A DNA stretch of 64,000 bases, taken from positions 113,566,778-113,630,777 of the forward strand of contig CM066043.1 in NCBI GenBank assembly GCA_033557465.1, in the 5' to 3' direction. A program made the position numbers and the translations under genes. This document shows, piece by piece, positions 33,634 through 45,464 of the stretch. The notes beneath the pieces were generated by a model. It did no database searches and had not been told where the DNA came from. It saw only the letters and a program-made list of their open reading frames with translations. This DNA comes from Ichthyophis bannanicus (taxonomy: Eukaryota; Chordata; Amphibia; Gymnophiona; Ichthyophiidae). Position 1 is the stretch's first letter. Every line of letters starts with the position of its first letter.

Positions 33634-33914
33634 TTATTTATTTATTTATTTAGCTGTATTTATATCCCGCTTTTCACCGGGTCAAAGCAGTCAGTTGGGG
33701 ATACATTTAACACGAGGGGATATGAGACACATACGCTAATACTTACAGGGAACATGGGCAATGGAGGGTTAAGTGGCTTGCCCAAGACCACAAGGAGTGC
33801 CTACAGGACTAGAAATCCCAGTCCCTCCGGCCTGAGATTGCTGTCCCCAGGTGGGACTTGAACCCCCGGCCCTCCGGCTGAAGTACCTTGTCCTAACCAC
33901 TAGACCACTCCTCC
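33634..33914 (-). mobile_element. tRNA-derived SINE, copy 1
   Basis: On the minus strand the element starts GGAGGAGTGGTCTAGTGGTT (A-box-like TGGTCTAGTGG) and has GGTTCAAGTCC (B box, 33854-33864), the internal polymerase III promoter of a tRNA-derived head. The body contains CTTGTGGTCTTGGGCAAGCC and the tail is (TAAA)n. Two related copies lie at 47382-47680 and 55938-56209. The 3' part resembles the short fragments at 35543 and 48206. Confidence 0.85.
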
Positions 33915-34830
33915 CTGGAGTGGGAGAGTAGCAGTGGGAGGATTAGTGGAAGGAGGGGATGCTGTGGCTTCTGCTGGAGTGGGGGAGCAGCAGTGGGAGA
34001 GTTAGTGGAGGGAGCGAATGCTGTGGCCTGTGCTGGAGTGGGGGAGCAGCTGTGGGAGGGTTAGTGGAGGGAGGGCATGCTGTGGCCTCTGCTGGAGTGG
34101 GGGACAAGCAGTGGGAGGGTTAGTGGAGGGAGGGCATGCTGTGGCCTCTGCTGGAGTGGGGGAGCAGCAGTGGGAGGGTTAGTGGAGGGAGCGGATGCTG
34201 TGGCCTGTGCTGGAGTGGGGGAGCAGCTGTGGGAGGGTTAGTGGAGGGAGGGCATGCTGTGGCCTCTGCTGGAGTGGGGGAGCAGCAGTGGGAGGGTTAG
34301 TGGAGGGAGGGCATGCTGTGGCCTCTGCTGGAGTGGGGGAGCAGCAGTGGGAGGGTTAGTGGAGGGGAGGGCATTCTGTGGCCTCTGCTGGAGTGGGGGT
34401 GCAGCAGTGGGAGGGTTAGTGGAGGGGAGGGCATGCTGTGGCCTCTGCTGGAGTGGGGAAGCAGCAGTGGGAAGGTTTAGTGGAGGGAGGGCATGCTGTG
34501 GCTTCTGCTGGAGTGGGGGAGCAGCAGTGGGAGGGTTAGTGGAGGGAGGGCATGCTGTGTCCTCTGCTGGAGTGGGGGAGCAGCAGTGGGAAGGTTAGTG
34601 GGGGGGAGGGCATGCTGTGGCCTCTGCTGGAGTGGGGGAGCAGCAGTGGGAGGGTTAGTGGAGGGAGGGCATGCTGTGGCTTCTGCTGAATTTGGGGAGC
34701 AGCAGTGGGAGGGCTAGTGGAGGGAGGGCATGCTGTGGCCTCTGCTGGAGTGGGGGAGCAGCTGTGGGAGGGCTAGTGGAGGGAGGGCATGCTGTGGCTT
34801 CTGCTGGAGTGGGGGAGCAGCAGTGGGAGG
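33915..34830. repeat. 59-bp minisatellite, array 4 (G-rich strand up)
   Basis: About 15-16 units, continuing array 3 after the SINE. It ends GGGAGGGTTA where the L2 element starts. Open frames of up to 114 codons are repeat products. Confidence 0.96.
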
Positions 34831-35117
34831 GTTATATCTTTATTATATCTTTATATCTTTATTAAAATAACTTGATATACCGCCCAGGCCGAGGCATCAG
34901 GGCGGTGTACAATCATAAAATTAATGACTGCTAATAAAGAAAGAAGGGAACGCCATAAAATAACAGGACAGAAGGAGGGATAGTAAAACCATAAAATAGT
35001 AGGATAAATAATAGTAATAAAACAGATAGCAGATAGTAGCCAAGGTGCAGGAAGGTTAAGAGGGAAGGAGGAAAGTGGAGGGGAGGGACGTAAGGAGAAG
35101 GGAAATGGGAGGCGTAA

Positions 35118-37247
35118 CTAGGGAGAGGAAACACCATCAACAGGGGGGGGCAGATCAAAAGCCTGACAGAAAAGGTGCGTCTTAAGGAGGGTCTTGAAAC
35201 GGGTGTAGGATGATTCAGTGCGAAGTGGAAGGGGAAGAGAGTTCCAGAGGGCAGGGACTAAGAAGAAGAAAGCAGAGTGACGAGTAGACTCAAGGTCAGC
35301 CTGAGTAGGTGACGGGAGAAAAAGACGATTACCGTGAGATGAACGAAGGAAACGGGGAGAGGGCTGGAGACGAATGGAGTCAGCTAGATACTGGGGGGTG
35401 CTAGAGTGAAGGGCTTTATGAGCGAGGATAAGCAACTTGAACATGAACCGGAACTTAACGGGGAGCCAGTGTAAAGATAAGAGACATGGTGACACATGAA
35501 CATGAATGGGGGAGGAAGTAACAAGACGGGCAGCAGCATTTTATTTTTATTTATTTATTTATTTTATTTAACAGTTGCTTATATACCGCTACCTTCCACA
35601 GATCAGGTGCGGTTTACAGTGAACAAGGAATGAACAGATTAACAGGTCTGTTTTACATGAAACATTTTGAACAAGTTGTAGACGGCAGAGTTGGTAGAAG
35701 GGAAGACCAGCATAGATAACATTACAATAGTCGAGACGAGAAATAACCAGAGACAAGACAAGAGTGACAACGGAAGAAGAAGGAAGAATGGAACGAACAG
35801 CCTTGATACGACGTAGGTGAAAAAAGGAGGAGCGTACAACAGAAGAGATATGATTGTGAAAGGAAAGAGATGAGTCTAGGGTAACACCCAGGTAGCAGAG
35901 GGTTGGGGCAGAAGGAATGGGGTGAGGGCCCATGACGGGGAGCAGGGAGGGGGAAGGGAGACCGAAGGTGATCCAAAGTGCAGAGGATTTTGCAGGGTTG
36001 GCGTGCATGAAGTTAGTGTCAAACCAGGAGGCGATGGAAGAAAGACAGAGGTTCGGGGGACCCAGATCTGGGGAAGAAGAAGTGTGGTGGACCAAGAGGA
36101 TATCATCGGCATATATATAAAAGGAGAGGGCGGATTGCTGGATTAACAGGGCCAGGGGGGCAAGAAAAGCATTGAAGAGCAGAGGGGCTAGAATAGAACC
36201 CTGAGGGACACCACATGTAGCGGGAGTGGGGGGAGGACGTTGAAAACGTCGGAGTGAACCGAAAGGTACGACCCAGAGAGGAAAGGATGAAACCACCGAA
36301 GAGAACGGTGCCACAGATACCAAAGTCAGACAAGCGAGACAAAAGGGTTGCGGTGATCGACTACATCAAACGCAGAGGACAGTCCAGGGAAACCACAAGA
36401 GAAATATCACCACGATCGTGAGAACGGTGAAGGTAGGAGAGCAGGGCAGTGAGATGGTTTCTGTGCTGTGACCTCTGCGGGAATCCAGATGGCGGGGGTG
36501 GAAGGGCGTGAGTGGAGTCGAGGTGAGAAGCCAGCTGGAGAAAGACAAGTTCTCAAGAACTTTAGACAAGAAAGAAAGGTTGGAGACAGGGCGCCAGTTG
36601 GCAGGAGAGGAGGGGTCAAGGGAAGGCTTCTTCAGGAGGGGACGGACGATAGCGTGCTTCCAACGGGAGGGGAATAGACCGGAAGAGAGACTAGAGTTGA
36701 AAATAGAGAGAATAGAAGGCATGAGTGCGATATCAGGGTTGAGTAACCAGAAAGAGGGCAATGGATCAAGGGGGCAGGTAGTGTGATGAGCAGACGAGAT
36801 AGCCTTAATAAGTTCAGAGGAGGAGATGGGGGAGAAAGAACACCAACTGTGTGGAAAGGTGTGGGAGAGAGGCAACACAGGCTAAAAGGAGGGAGAGGCA
36901 GGAGGGAAGGGAGGGGGAGATAGAGGGGGCGGGCAGGAGGGAAAGGAAGAGCGAAGGGAGAGAACCTTGTTGGAGAAAAATGAGGCAAGGGAGGAGGGGC
37001 TAGGTGGAGGGTTGGAGGAGATGGATTTTAGGACAAGAAAAAGACGTCTCGCAGAGTTTGATGATGAGAAAATGAGATGGGAATAGTAGGAGAATTTAAC
37101 AGAAGAGATTGCGGACCGGTAGGAGAGTTGAACAAGCTGATAGTGGGACCGAGAAGCAGGTGTGCGGAGCTTCCTCCAGTACCGCTCTGCACGGCGGGGA
37201 AGACCAGGGTGGAACCAGGGATGGTGAGAGGCTGGACGAGGGACCAT
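35118..37247 (-). pseudogene. L2 reverse transcriptase region
   Basis: 36882-37247: linker with HPWFHPGLPRRAERYWRKL. 36366-36878: HTTCPLDPLPSFWLL, SLSSGLFPSRWKHAIVRPLL and ANWRPVSNLSFLSKVLENL (fingers). 35589-36323: CGVPQGSILAPLLFNAFL and catalytic IYADDILLVHH (near 36113), then LCYLGVTLDSSLSFHNHI. 35118-35495: CLLSLHWLPVKFRFMFKLLI and ALWNSLPLPLRTESSYTRFK, the L2 C-terminus. Codon use is Ser/Pro-rich. Frame changes near 36330-36366 and the nested insertion near 35600 inactivate it. Confidence 0.87.
35543..35662 (-). mobile_element. Short SINE/LINE tail nested in L2
   Basis: A (TTTA)n-rich start followed by CTTATATACCGCTACCTTCC and GGTGCGGTTTACAGTGAAC, the same 3' body as the SINEs of this window. 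CATTTT flanks it (35537-35542 and 35663-35668), a 6-bp target duplication; removing it restores continuous L2 sequence. Confidence 0.75.
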
Positions 37248-37253
37248 GGGGCA

Positions 37254-40200
37254 GAAAGGGTTAGTGGAGGGAGGGCATGCTGTGGCTTCTGCCGGAGTGG
37301 GGGAGCAGCAGTGGGAGGAGGGTTAGTGGAGGGAGGGCATGCTGTGGCTTCTGCCAGAGTGGGGGAGCAGCAGTGGGAGGAGGGATAGTGGAGGGAGGGC
37401 ATGTTGTGGCTTCTGCCGGAGTGGGGGAGCAGCAGTGGGAGGAGGGTTAGTGGAGGGAGGGCATGTTGTGGCTTTTGCCGGAGTGGGGGAGAAGCAGTGG
37501 GAGGGTTAGTGGAGGGAGGGCATGCTGTGGCCTCTGCTGGAGTGGGGAAGCAGCAGTGGGAAGCTTAGTGGGGGGGAGGGCATGCTGTGGCCTCTGCTGG
37601 AGTGGGGGAGCAGCAGTGGGAGGGTTAGTGGAGGGAGGGCATGCAGTGGCCTCTGCTGGAGTGGGGGAGCAGCAGTGGGAGGGTTAGTGGAGGGAGGGCA
37701 TGCTGTGGCCTCTGCTGGAGTGGGGGAGCAGCAGTGGGAGGGTTAGTGGAGGGAGGGGATGCTGTGGCTTCTGCCGGAGTAGGGGAGCAGCAGTGGGAGG
37801 GTTAGTAGAGGGAGGGCATGCTGTGGCTTCTGCCGGAGTGGGGGAGCAGCAGTGGGAGGGTTAGTGCTGGGAGGGCATGCTGTGGCTTCTGCTGGAGAGG
37901 GGGAGCAGCAGTGGGAGGATAAGTGGAGGGAGGGCATGCTGTGGCTTTTGCTGGAGTGGGGGAGCAGCAGTGGGAGGGTTAGTGGAGAGAGGGCATGCTG
38001 TGGCTTCTGCTGGAGTGGGAACGCAGCAGTGGGAGGGTTAGTGGGGGGAGGGCATGCTGTGGCTTCTGCTGGAGTGGGGGAGCAGCAGTGGGAGGGTTAG
38101 TGGAGGGAGGGCATGCTGTGGCCTCTGCCGGAGTGGGGGAGCAGCAGTGGGAGGGTTAGTGGAGGGAGGGCATGCTGTGGCCTCAGCTGGAGTGGGGGAG
38201 TAGCTGTGGGAGGGTTAGTGGAGGGAGGGCATGCTGTGGCCTCTGCTGGAGTGGGGGGGAAGCAGCTGTGGGAGGGTTAGTGGAGGGAGGGCATGCTGTG
38301 GCCTCTGCTGGAGTGGGGGAGCAGCTGTGGGAGGGTTAGTGGAGGGAGGGCATGCTGTGGCCTCTGCTGGAGTGGGGGAGCAGCTGTGGGAGGGTTAGTG
38401 GAGGGAGGGCATGCTGTGGCCTCTGCTGGAGTGGGGGAGCAGCAGTGGGAGGGTTAGTGGAGGGAGGGCATGCTGTGGCCTCAGCTGGAGTGGGGGAGTA
38501 GCTGTGGGAGGGTTAGTGGAGGGAGGGCATGCTGTGGCCTCTGCTGGAGTGGGGGAGCAGCAGTGGGAGGATTAGTGGAGGGAGGGCATGCTGTGGCCTC
38601 TGCTGGAGTGGGGGAGCAGCTGTGGGAGGGTTAGTGGAGGGAGGGCATGCTGTGGCCTCTGCTGGAGTGGGGGAGCAGCAGTGGGAGGGTTAGTGGAGGG
38701 AGCGGATGCTGTGGCTTCTGCTGGATTGGGGGAGCAGCAGTGGGAGGGTTAGTGGAGGGAGGGCATGCTGTGGCTTCTGCTGGAGTGGGGGAGCAGCAGT
38801 GGGAGGGTTAGTGGAGGGAGGGCATGCTGTGGCTTCCGCTGGAGTGGGGGAGCAGCCGTGGGAGGGCTAGTGGAGGGAGGGCATGCTGTGGCTTCTGCTG
38901 GAGTGGGGGAGCAGCTGTGGGAGGGTTAGTGGAGGGAGGGGATGCTGTGGCTTCTGCTGGAGTGGGGGAGCAGCTGTGGGAGGGTTAGTGGAGGGAGCGG
39001 GTGCTGTGGCTTCTGCTAGAGTGGGGGAGCAGCAGTGGGAGGGTTAGTGGAGGGAGGGGATGCTGTGGCTTCTGCTGGAGTGGGGGAGCAGATGTGGGAG
39101 GGTTAGTGGAGGGAGGGCATGCTGTGGCTTCTGCTGGAGTGGGGGAGCAGCAGTGGGAGGGTTAGTGGAGGGAGGGCATTCTGTGGCTTCTGCCGGAGTG
39201 GGGGAGCAGCAGTGGGAGGAGGGTTAGTGGGGGGAGGGCATGTTGTGGCTTTTGCCGGAGTGGGGGAGAAGCAGTTGGAGGGTTAGTGGAGGGAGGGGAT
39301 GCTGTGGCTTCTGCTGGAGTGGTGGAGCAGCAATGGGAGGGTTAGTGGAGGGAGGGCATGCTGTGGCCTCTGCTGGAGTGGGGGAGCAGCAGTGGGAGGG
39401 TTAGTGGAGGGAGCGGATGCTGTGGCTTCTTCTGGAGTGGGGGAGCAGCAGTGGGAGGGTTAGTGGAGGGAGCGGATGCTGTGGCTTCTGCTGGAGTGGT
39501 GGAGCAGCAGTGGGAGGGTTAGTGGAGGGAGCGGATGCTGTGGCCTCTGCTGGAGTGGGGGAGCAGCAGTGGGAGGGTTAGTGGAGGGAGCGGATGCTGT
39601 GGCCTCTGCTGGAGTAGGGGAGCAGCAGTGGGAGGGTTAGTGGAGGGAGCGGATGCTGTGGCCTCTGCTGGAGTGGGGGAGCAGCAGTGGGAGGTTTAGT
39701 GGAGGGAGGGCATGCTGTGGCTTCTGCTGGAGTGGGGGGAGCAGCAGTGGGAGGGTTAGTGGAGAGAGGGCATGCTGTGGCCTCTGCTGGAGTGGGGGAG
39801 CAGCAGTGGGAGGGTTAGTCGAGGGAGGGCATGTGTGGCTTCTGCCGGAGTGGGGGAGCAGCAGTGGGAGGAGGGTTAGTGCAGGGAGGGCATGTTGTGG
39901 CTTTTTGCTGGAGTGGGGGAGAAGCAGTGGTAGGGTTAGTGGAGGGAGGGGATGCTGTGGCTTCTGCCGGAGTGGGGGAGCAGCAGTGGGGAGGGTTAGT
40001 GGTGGGAGGGCATGCTGTGGCTTCAGCTGGAGTGGGGGAGCAGCAGTGGGAGGATAAGTGGAGGGAGCGGATGCTGTGGCTTCTGCTGGAGTTGGGGCGC
40101 AGCAGTGGGAGGGTTAGTGGAGAGAGGGCATGCTGTGGCTGCTGGACTGGGGACGCAGCAGTGGGAGGGTTAGTGGGGGGAGGGCATGCTGTGGCTTCTG

Positions 40201-42150
40201 CTGGAGTGGGGGAGCAGCAGTGGGAGGGTTAGTGGAGGGAGGGCATGCTGTGGCCTCTGCCGGAGTGGGGGAGCAGCAGTGGGAGGGTTAGTGGAGGGGA
40301 GGGCATGCTGTGGCCTCTGCCGGAGTGGGGGCGCAGCAGTGGGAGAGTTAGTGGAGGGAGCGGATGCTGTGGCTTCTTCTGGAGTGGGGGAGCAGCAGTG
40401 GGAGGATTAGTGGAGGGGAGGGCATGGTATGGCTTCTGCTGGAGTGTGGGAGCAGCAGTGGGAGGAGGGTTAGTGGAGGGAGGGCATGCTGTGGCCTCTG
40501 CTGGCGTGGTGGAGCAGCAGTGGGAGGGTTAGTGGAGGGAGCGGATGCTGTGGCCTCTGCTGGAGTGGGGGAGCAGCAGTGGAAGGGTTAGTGGAGGGAG
40601 CGGATGCTGTGGCCTCTGCTGGAGTAGGGGAGCAGCAGTGGGAGGGTTAGTGGAGGGAGCGGATGCTGTGGCCTCTGCTGGAGTGGGGGAGCAGCAGTGG
40701 GAGGGTTAGTGGAGGGAGGGCATGCTGTGGCTTCTGCTGGAGTGGGGGAGCAGCAGTGGGAGGGTTAGTGGAGGGAGGGCATGCTGTGGCCTCTGCTGGA
40801 GTGGGGGAGCAGCAGTGGGAGGGTTAGTGGAGGGAGGGCATGTTGTGGCTTCTGCCGGAGTGGGGGAGCAGCAGTGGGAGGAGGGTTAGTGCAGGGAGGG
40901 CATGTTGTGGCTTTTGCCGGAGTGGGGGAGAAGCAGTGGTAGGGTTAGTGGAGGGAGGGGATGCTGTGGCTTCTGCCGGAGTGGGGGAGCAGCAGTGGGA
41001 GGGTTAGTAGAGGGAGGGCATGCTGTGGCTTCTGCCGGAGTGGGGGAGCAGCAGTGGGAGGGTTAGTGGTGGGAGGGCATGCTGTGGCTTCTGCTGGAGT
41101 GGGGGAGCAGCAGTGGGAGGATAAGTGGAGGGAGGGCATGCTGTGGCTTTTGCTGGAGTGGGGGAGCAGCAGTGGGAGGGTTAGTGGAGAGACGGCATGC
41201 TGTGGCTTCTGCTGGAGTGGGAACGCAGCAGTGGGAGGGTTAGTGGGGGGAGGGCATGCTGTGGCTTCTGCTGGAGTGGGGGAGCAGCAGTGGGAGGGTT
41301 AGTCGAGGGGAGGGCATGCTGTGGCCTCTGCCGGAGTGGGGGCGCAGCAGTGGGATGGTTAGTGGAGGGAGCGGATGCTGTGGCTTCTGCTGGAGTTGGG
41401 GCGCAGCAGTGGGAGGGTTAGTGGAGGGGAGGGCATGGTATGGCATCTGCTGGAGTGTGGGAGCAGCAGTGGGAGGAGGGTTAGTGGAGGGAGGGCATGC
41501 TGTGGCCTCTGCTGGCGTGGGGGAGCAGTAGTGGGGAGGGCTAGTGGAGGGAGGGAATGCTGTGGCTTCTGCTAGAGTGGGGGGAGCAGTAGTGGGAGGG
41601 TTAGTGGAGGGAGGGCATGCTGTGGCATCTGCTGGAGTGGGGGAGCAGTAGTGGGGAGGGCTAGTGGAGGGAGGGAATGCTGTGGCTTCTGCTAGAGTGG
41701 GGGGAGCAGTAGTGGGAGGGTTAGTGGAGGGAGGGCATGCTGTGGCCTCTGCTGGAGTGGGGGAGCAGCAGTGGGAGGGTTAGTGGAGGGAGGGCATGCT
41801 GTGGCCTCTGCTGGATTGGGGGAGCAGCATTGGGAGGGTTAGTGGAGGGAGGGCATGCTGTGGCTTCTGCTGGATTTGGGGAGCAGCTGTAGGAGCATTA
41901 GTGGAGGGAGCGCATGCTGTGGCTTCTGCAGAAGTGGGGGAGTAGCAGGGGGAGCATTAGTGGAGGGAGTTTATGCTGTGACATCTACTGCAGTGAGGGA
42001 ACAGCAGTAGTAGTATTATTGAAGGGAGCACATGCTGTGGCTTTTGCTGGTTTAGGGGAGCAGCAGTGGGAGGGTTAGTGGAGGGATTGCATGCCTTGGC
42101 GTCTGCTGATGTTTGGGGAGGATTAGTCGAGGGAGCGCATGCTTGTGGCT
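37254..42150. repeat. 59-bp minisatellite, array 5 (G-rich strand up)
   Basis: The longest array, about 83 units. Variants include GGAGG insertions after GCAGCAGTGGGAGG, GCGGATG versus GGCATG, and GCCGGAGTG versus GCTGGAGTG. Blocks of several units recur (for example 37741-38000 resembles 40940-41200, and 39540-39700 resembles 40520-40700), so longer segments were duplicated too. The last units (41860-42150) are the most diverged. Each unit has five G-runs of three or more. Confidence 0.97.
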
Positions 42151-42214
42151 TCTTCAAGCAGCATAGAATATTAGCTAAACAGAATTAATATAATAGATAA
42201 TCTAAACAGACGTT

Positions 42215-42828
42215 TACCCAAAAGACAAGTTCCACAATGCTTGTATTGGGTCAAGCATTGATATCCTGGGTTCCTTTTTAATAATAGTTTATGGACCTTT
42301 CTCCAGGAACTTGTCCAAACCTTTTTTAAACCTAGCTACACTAACAGCTTTTTCTACATTCTCCGGTAACAAATTCAAAAGTTTGATTACACGTTGAGTG
42401 AAAAAAAAATTTCTCTCATTTGTCTTAAATAGGTTACCCTGTAGTTTCAATGCATGTCCCGTAGTCTTTCTATATTCTGATAACGTAAACAATCGATCTA
42501 CGTTTACTCGTTCTACTCCATTCATTAATTTATACACTTCTATGATATCTCCCCTCAGCCATCTCTTTTCCAGGTTAAAGAGCTCTAACCTTTTTAGCCT
42601 TTCTTCATAGGGGTATCCTTCCATCCCTTTTACCATTTTGGTGGCTCTTCTCTGAACCTTTTCTAATAACGCTATAGCCTTTTGTAAGATACGGCGACCA
42701 GAATTGCACACAATATTCAAGGTGCTGTTTCACCATGGAACAATACAGAGGCATTATAATATCCTTTGTTTTATTTTCCATTCCTTTCCTTATGATACCT
42801 AGCATTCTATTTGCTCTCTTGGCTGCCC
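42215..42828 (-). mobile_element. CR1 3' fragment, minus strand
   Basis: The minus strand encodes MLGIIRKGMENKTKDIIMPL, CSMVKQHLEYCVQFWSPYL, then [38 protein letters not shown] and [13 protein letters not shown]: the thumb and C-terminal region of the same CR1 family as at 48633. The frame changes near 42690-42720. The last CR1 bases (tail) are missing. Confidence 0.85.
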
Positions 42829-42984
42829 TTTATTGGGTCTTGAGTTCCTTAGGAAAGATGGTAAGATGAATAATGGCCCTTTTCCTTTCTGGGAGGGCAT
42901 GCCAAAGCTTGGGTGCCCAAAGTGAAAATGTCTGTGGACACACAGTTTGGCTACTCCTTGCCCTTAATGCTGGAATACTATACT
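42829..42984 (-). mobile_element. Scrap of another LINE C-terminus
   Basis: The minus strand reads FSLWAPKLWHALPERKRAII followed by FPKELKTQ, a pattern common at LINE polymerase C-termini of the L2 type. It is cut on one side by CR1 and on the other by DIRS-C. Clade uncertain. Confidence 0.45.
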
Positions 42985-43217
42985 TTTCTCCGGGAACAAA
43001 CAGGAAGTCAGTCCTCACATATGGGTGACGTCGGCCCCTTCTCTTCTTTTCTCGACCGGTCGACACTGTTATCTCTTCCCGCCTTCAGCTTGGTACGCCG
43101 GTATCGAGTCAGTCTCTATTTTCAGTTTTTGTCCTTCGTGACTGGCATTAGCGCCTTTTTTTTTCTTTTTCACTGGCAGCCCGGGTCTTCATCCTTGCAG
43201 GAGCCCTTTTTCCCCCC

Positions 43218-44757
43218 TATGGCTGCCAGCGGGTTTAAAAAATGCGATTGGTATGTGAAACTTATGTCCCTCACTGATACGCTCGACTGCTGCCTCCGGT
43301 GCCTCGGGTCGTTTCTGTAGCCCGTGTTTGAAAATGTCCTCTAAGGCCCTGAAGAACCACGAGCAGCAGCATGATAGGATTTTTTCCTTGTCCTTGCCTC
43401 CGAGAGCCCAGACCTCATCCTCCACTTCTTGGGGGGAACATTCTGAGCCCGAGCCGCGTTGAGGTTCCTTGGAAAGGGGGTCCCCTCAAGGGAGCACAAG
43501 AGGAAGAAGAAATCCTTGATGGCAGCTTCTCTGGATGGCTCCGAGCAACCCAGCTCCTCCCGGGGCCTGTCGCAGAGCCCCTAGCACCGGCCGGGATCTT
43601 CGGAGAAGGAGCACCCAGCAAAGATGCCTCGTCAGGAGACGGTTCAGCCGAGGCAAGTACCAACTGTCCTTGTCGAGGACTCCCCTCCGGGGGAACCGGC
43701 GTCGGTCGGGCCCCAAGCCGGCGGCTGCGGAGCCTTCCGGACTTGAGTTCAGAATGGCGGCCTTGGAGTGCAGTTTCACTGCCTTCATGGAGCAGCAGTG
43801 GGCGCTGATAGCCGGCATGTCTGGTTCCTCCACCCCGACTACAGGGCCCTCGGCGTCAAAGTCAACCCCGGAGGCTGAGCCGATCCTCGAAGTCTTTCGG
43901 GCTTGAGTCATTCCTCGGCCAAGGTCTCTCTCGGCCTCCCGTTCTAGACCGAAGTCGTCGCCGCAGAGCCTGCCGGCATCGGGTCGGTCGGTGCCAGGGC
44001 CCTCTGCCTGATGAGCCCCCCAATTCTTCCTCAGAGGCTTCAGCATGGTAAACCAAAGATGAGGAGTCCCTTCCGATTCCCTGGTATCCGAGCCTCGGAG
44101 AATGTCCCTTCCGGAGGACATGAGGTTCTTGGACTTCATGCGGGATATGTCCAAAACTTTGGTGTTCCCCACGGAGTCTGAGGAGGATCCTCGAGCTGAC
44201 GAGCTTGAGATCCTCCAGTATGAGGCCCCCTCTCTGAGGCCTTTACTGTACCCGTACCTCTGATCCTTGAACGACTGATGCTCTGCCTGTGGGAGACACC
44301 AGCGTCGGTGCCAGTGATCAGCAAATGACTCGACTTGATGTATTGAGTCCGCCGGAACCCTGGATTTCAAAAGTCACAGTTGCCGCCCAACTCCATGGTT
44401 GTGGAATCGGCCATGCGCCGACTGAAGAGCCAGAAGACGTATTCCTCGGTGCCTCCCGGCAGGGAGGCCCACAACTTGGATGCCCTCGGCAGGAAGTGCT
44501 TCCAAGATTCAGTGCTGACTTGTCGGATCCAGGCATACCAGCTGTACATGGGCATGTAACTGAGAGAGCTGGCACAGGAACTCTCCGGGTTCTCAGCTGG
44601 TCTCTCCGAGGAACCTTTGCAGCGCTTCAGGGGCCTCTCCAAAGCCCTCCGTGAGTGCTCGAAGTTTGTCTCGGGCGGCCTATGACGGGTTTGAATTAGC
44701 AGCCCGGGTAGCTGCAGCTGGCATTGATGCACACCGCCAGGCATGGCTGCAGTCGTC
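43218..44757 (+). pseudogene. DIRS-C gag-like ORF1 remnant
   Basis: Starts MAASGFKKCDW at 43218, then MSLTDTLDCCLRCLG, where the finger is cut by a stop. Later blocks in changing frames parallel DIRS-A: LECSFTAFMEQQWALIAGMSG (near 43765), the LMLCLWETP-like region near 44280, PPNSMVVESAMRRLKSQKTY (near 44390) and AAYDGFELAARVAAAGID (near 44690). Many frame breaks. It ends in the CR1 fragment at CAGTCGTC. Confidence 0.75.
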
Positions 44758-45464
44758 ATCGTGGATAACATGTTAAAACCCTCTGCCCAGTGTGCAGCGG
44801 CGGCCAAGAAAGCAAATAGAATGCTAGGTATCATAAGGAAAGGAATGGAAAATAAAACAAAGGATATTATAATGCCTCTGTATTGTTCCATGGTACGACC
44901 ACACCTTGAATATTGTGTGCAAATCTGGTTGCCGAATCTTAAAAAGGATATAGCGTTATTAGAAAAGGTACAGAGAAGAGCCACCAAAATGGTAAAGGGG
45001 ATGGAAGGCTACTCCTATGGAGAGAGGCTACAAAGGTTTAGGGCTCTTCAACCTGGAAAAGAGACGGCTGAGGGGAGATATGATAGAGGTCTATAAATTA
45101 ATGAATGGAGTGGAATGGGTAAACGTACATCGATTGTTTACGCTATCAGAATATAGAAAGACTAGGGGACATGTATTGAAGCTACAGGGTAAACTATTTA
45201 AGACAAATAAGAGAAAATATTTTTTCACTCAACGTGTAATCAAACTCTGGAATTTGTTACCGGAGGATGTAGTAAAGGCTGTTAGTGTAGCTGGGTTTAA
45301 AAAAGGTTTGGACAAGTTCTTGGAGGAAAGGTCCATAAACCATTATTAAAAAGGGACCCAGAATATCAATGCTTGACCCAATACAAGCATTGTGGAATCT
45401 GTGTCTTTTGGGGAAACTGCTAGGTACGTATGACCTAGATTGGCCACTGTTGGCTCCAACCACA
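44758..45464 (+). mobile_element. CR1 fragment replacing the DIRS-C polymerase
   Basis: About 0.7 kb of CR1 3' region: [78 protein letters not shown] and [14 protein letters not shown], then the AGGTACGTATGACCTAGATT tail region. It lacks the final CR1 bases (ACTGGACTTGATGGACC and the TATGTTCT repeat seen at 52070-52130), so it is truncated on both sides. That does not fit simple retroposition. It starts within a few bases of the CR1 position where the copy at 33313 stops. Confidence 0.85.

Larger units (their letters stand above)
34831..37253 (-). mobile_element. L2-clade LINE, minus strand, 5'-truncated
   Basis: Inserted in the minisatellite with an apparent GGGTTA duplication on both sides (34825-34830 and about 37259). 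The 3' tail is an A/T-rich ATATCTTTATT repeat at 34831-34862. Coding blocks on the minus strand, from 37247 down: linker, reverse transcriptase with IYADDILL, and the L2-type C-terminus. The endonuclease is absent. A short retroelement tail is nested at 35543-35662. The 3' UTR matches the fragment at 8002-8437. Confidence 0.87.

Noticed and set aside
33634..33914. Functional tRNA gene (A- and B-box-like sequences)
   Set aside because: No cloverleaf acceptor stem can be closed and the same unit recurs with a SINE body and (TTTA)n tail; it is a tRNA-derived SINE.
43486..44370. 294-codon minus-strand open frame in DIRS-C
   Set aside because: Shadow of the degraded gag on the + strand; no domain of its own.
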